A DNA stretch of 64,000 bases from Planctomycetota bacterium (GTDB lineage: Bacteria > Planctomycetota > UBA1135 > JACQFD01): assembly GCA_016200225.1 (NCBI GenBank), contig JACQFD010000037.1, forward strand, positions 1-64,000, in the 5' to 3' direction. Below the pieces are notes generated by a model. It ran no database searches, had not been told where the DNA came from, and worked only from the letters and a program-made list of their open reading frames with translations. Positions within the stretch are counted from its first letter, which is position 1. Each line of letters starts with the position of its first letter. Position numbers and translations under genes: made by a program. Shown here in pieces: positions 62,440-64,000 of this stretch.

Positions 62440-63258
62440 TTAGCGAATCAAACCACGAATGTCTTTATGCACTGGCATTGTAAAATTTGGGTATAAATAT
62501 CGCACCCACTCATACGTACTCGCTAATCGTCTTCCGTTTTCTCTGAATTGATTTGCCAATTCATAAATGTATGGTTCACTGAAATCTCGTTTGAATCTTT
62601 CTCGACCATGAAGAAGCATATGGCGGTCAGCAACACAACCATGCGCCACATTTAAGTATCTATTTTCTTTCCAAGCGTACATGTCTGCTGCTTGTAATGG
62701 TAAAAATTCCTTCGGATTGCGAAAGATTGGATAGTTCAACCCTGTAGCTTCGCAGGGAAGCCAAATTCCATCACGGGTGGGAGTACCAAGATTTTCTTGT
62801 TTTGCGAAGACCAATTCGACATCACTAGTCTTTATTCCTTTATTGTGACATATCTCTGCAAGTAGGTGAATTATCGAGTCATAAGCAGCCAGAAATGCGG
62901 TTTTTATTATTTCACGATAGCCGGGATATTCTCCAACAACCTGCATGACCATTACATTATTCCATACAACGCTGTCAACTCGTGTAAAAAAATAAAATCT
63001 TGAATAACCATGAACAATCGTAGCGAAATTCCTAATTATTTCTATTCTTTGGCGTCTAGTGAACCGCTTAAATTCACGAAATCCACCCTCCGCATCAGTC
63101 ATATGAAACCAAGTTAAATCATAATGTTCAAGGGCTTTATCCCAAACTTCTGTGAATTCCAGCCATTCATCAACCGAGGCAAAGGATCCACCTAACACGA
63201 AGTGTCGAGATCCGGCATGGGTACCGCTGTCATCGACGTAGGCCGAAAACAATGCCAT
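62440..63258 (-). CDS. DUF3800-family protein
   Basis: The ATG at 63258 begins MALFSAYVDDSGTHAG, the RNase H-like first strand typical of DUF3800 (YxDxSG); an in-frame start at 63384 adds unrelated residues. The second signature PLQAADMYAW follows near residue 190. The family is found in mobile and defence islands; its activity is unproven. The gene is clearly lower in G+C than its surroundings, consistent with recent transfer. The spacer to the next gene (63259-63454) holds nothing recognisable. Confidence 0.82.
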   Translation of the reverse strand: MALFSAYVDDSGTHAGSRHFVLGGSFASVDEWLEFTEVWDKALEHYDLTWFHMTDAEGGFREFKRFTRRQRIEIIRNFATIVHGYSRFYFFTRVDSVVWNNVMVMQVVGEYPGYREIIKTAFLAAYDSIIHLLAEICHNKGIKTSDVELVFAKQENLGTPTRDGIWLPCEATGLNYPIFRNPKEFLPLQAADMYAWKENRYLNVAHGCVADRHMLLHGRERFKRDFSEPYIYELANQFRENGRRLASTYEWVRYLYPNFTMPVHKDIRGLIR

Positions 63259-63454
63259 CAAACGATTATTCGATCGATTGCGAGGAAGACCGCCGGCAAT
63301 CGACAACACGCGCTCCATCGCGATTTGATTAGAATCATCATGGACGGCCATCATCGCACTCCCTTTGCACAACGCGAAGCGCATAATCCCGCCACTTGGT
63401 TAGCTACTAACCGACGCCATTCCCCCGCCGGTTTCTTTCCGAAGATCCCTACTT

Positions 63455-63985
63455 TTACTGAACAATCCGAACGTTTTGCAGCGCGTCGACGGCGCTTTCC
63501 GCGCGATTGAGCACGACGTCCGCTTCGATATGTACAATTCCGGAAAACAATTTCGAATCCGGGATTGTGAATGCGTCCGGCCATCCGCGTATGCGAAACG
63601 CGGAGGCGCCGCGCGAGTTCTCAACAATTCCGGACGCTACAATTCGAATTTGTTCTGTAAAGAATCGCATGTCCTCCGACATGGCGTTGCGGATGGCGGG
63701 CGGCAGCCGGGCGAATTCGAGCGATGCGCGCGCCTTGGGAGCGATAATGAATAATCCGCTGCCCGGATCGAATTTTACACTTTGAACGCCGTCCAGACGC
63801 TCGATCGCTTTCGCGATCTTCGGCATTCAAAATAAACAATGGGCGCCGCCGACCCGGACGCGGACGCTCTCGAGGCCCGAATCGGCGAGTTCGCGCGAAC
63901 GCGCGTCCGCGCCCGCGGCGCGGCAGCCGCCGATCACGAATGAACACGCGACGATCGTTAATATTACATTCCCGCGGCGGCGCAT
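63455..63985 (-). CDS. Heavy-metal-associated (HMA) domain lipoprotein with in-frame TGA at the second metal-site cysteine (candidate selenoprotein)
   Basis: From the ATG at 63985 the frame encodes a lipoprotein signal (VACSFVIGGC, lipid Cys21). It continues with ESVRVRVGGAHCLF to residue 52, a TGA codon (63827-63829) at position 53, then MPKIAKAIERLDGVQSVKF and on to a TAA/TGA-type stop at 63455, 176 codons in all. An HMA domain has G-M-x-C-x-x-C followed by a helix (K-I-x-K-A-I-x-x-L-x-G-V): here the first Cys is Cys50 and the TGA falls exactly on the second. Read as selenocysteine this gives CLFU. A hairpin follows at 63803-63818. If TGA is a plain stop, translation might restart at the ATG at 63826, giving a domain without its metal site. 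Other genes here use TGA as stop, so general recoding is excluded. Confidence 0.7.
63803..63818 (-). promoter_or_regulatory. Hairpin just downstream of the in-frame TGA (possible bacterial SECIS)
   Basis: On the coding strand, GATCGC-GAAA-GCGATC forms a perfect 6-bp stem with a GNRA tetraloop, starting 8 bases after the TGA. The loop G falls about 15 bases from the TGA, near the window used by bacterial SECIS elements. It lies within coding sequence, as bacterial SECIS elements do. Similarity to known SECIS loops cannot be judged by eye. Confidence 0.45.
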
Positions 63986-64000
63986 TTTTTTATATTATCT

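Noticed and set aside
63455..63826. Separate 123-residue gene starting at the ATG after the TGA
   Set aside because: The upstream frame is continuous with it and supplies the signal peptide and first half of the HMA domain; a start there would leave half a fold with no metal site.

Overview
The window looks like a chromosomal segment of a G+C-rich Planctomycetota-type bacterium. This is inferred from gene content only: membrane Ser/Thr kinases fused to WD40 or formylglycine-generating-enzyme (FGE) domains, ECF sigma factors beside them, and several very large secreted FG-GAP/VCBS repeat proteins with a shared C-terminal module. No rRNA or tRNA gene was seen.

Layout. (1) 0-19.4 kb is a nitrogen-oxide redox region. 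It holds a cytochrome P460-type lipoprotein, a hemerythrin and moaA. An operon follows with a dicytochrome/heme-b subunit, a nitrite-oxidoreductase (NXR)-type molybdopterin alpha subunit, a small unknown protein, a four-cluster Fe-S beta subunit, a TorD/NarJ-like chaperone and an unknown protein. An octaheme hydroxylamine-oxidoreductase (HAO)-family cytochrome lies beyond it. FNR/DNR-type palindromes (TTGAY-N4-RTCAA or close variants) lie before moaA/hemerythrin, before the NXR operon and before the HAO gene, so the three units may form one regulon. (2) 19.4-27.6 kb is a compact arginine operon transcribed leftward (argR-G-unknown P-loop-C-D-F'-B-H), behind two tandem ARG boxes. Its carbamoyltransferase is of the N-acetylornithine type and it has no recognisable N-acetylglutamate synthase. 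(3) 27.7-30 kb holds a TlpA-like thioredoxin and a DUF1579-like lipoprotein. (4) 30-49.3 kb is a signalling and surface-protein region with three kinases, two ECF sigma factors, two giant FG-GAP proteins and a membrane alpha/beta hydrolase. (5) 49.4-57.5 kb is an accessory island: a MORN protein, a decayed type III restriction-modification locus with dinD, an HNH nuclease, a miniature inverted-repeat element, and two AAA_14/DUF4143 ATPases flanking a Fic enzyme. Each of these last three genes has palindromic sites at its start. (6) 57.5-64 kb holds a further FG-GAP protein, PPK2, a DoxX-like protein, an SRPBCC protein, a low-G+C DUF3800 gene and, at the right edge, a heavy-metal-associated (HMA) lipoprotein.

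The most unusual single observation is in that last gene. An in-frame TGA replaces the second cysteine of the HMA CxxC motif, the frame is open on both sides, and a perfect GNRA-loop hairpin follows the TGA. This is the pattern expected of a CxxU selenoprotein. The most interesting systems are the NXR/HAO/P460 cluster in an apparently non-anammox planctomycete-like genome, and the repeated FG-GAP / kinase / sigma modules.
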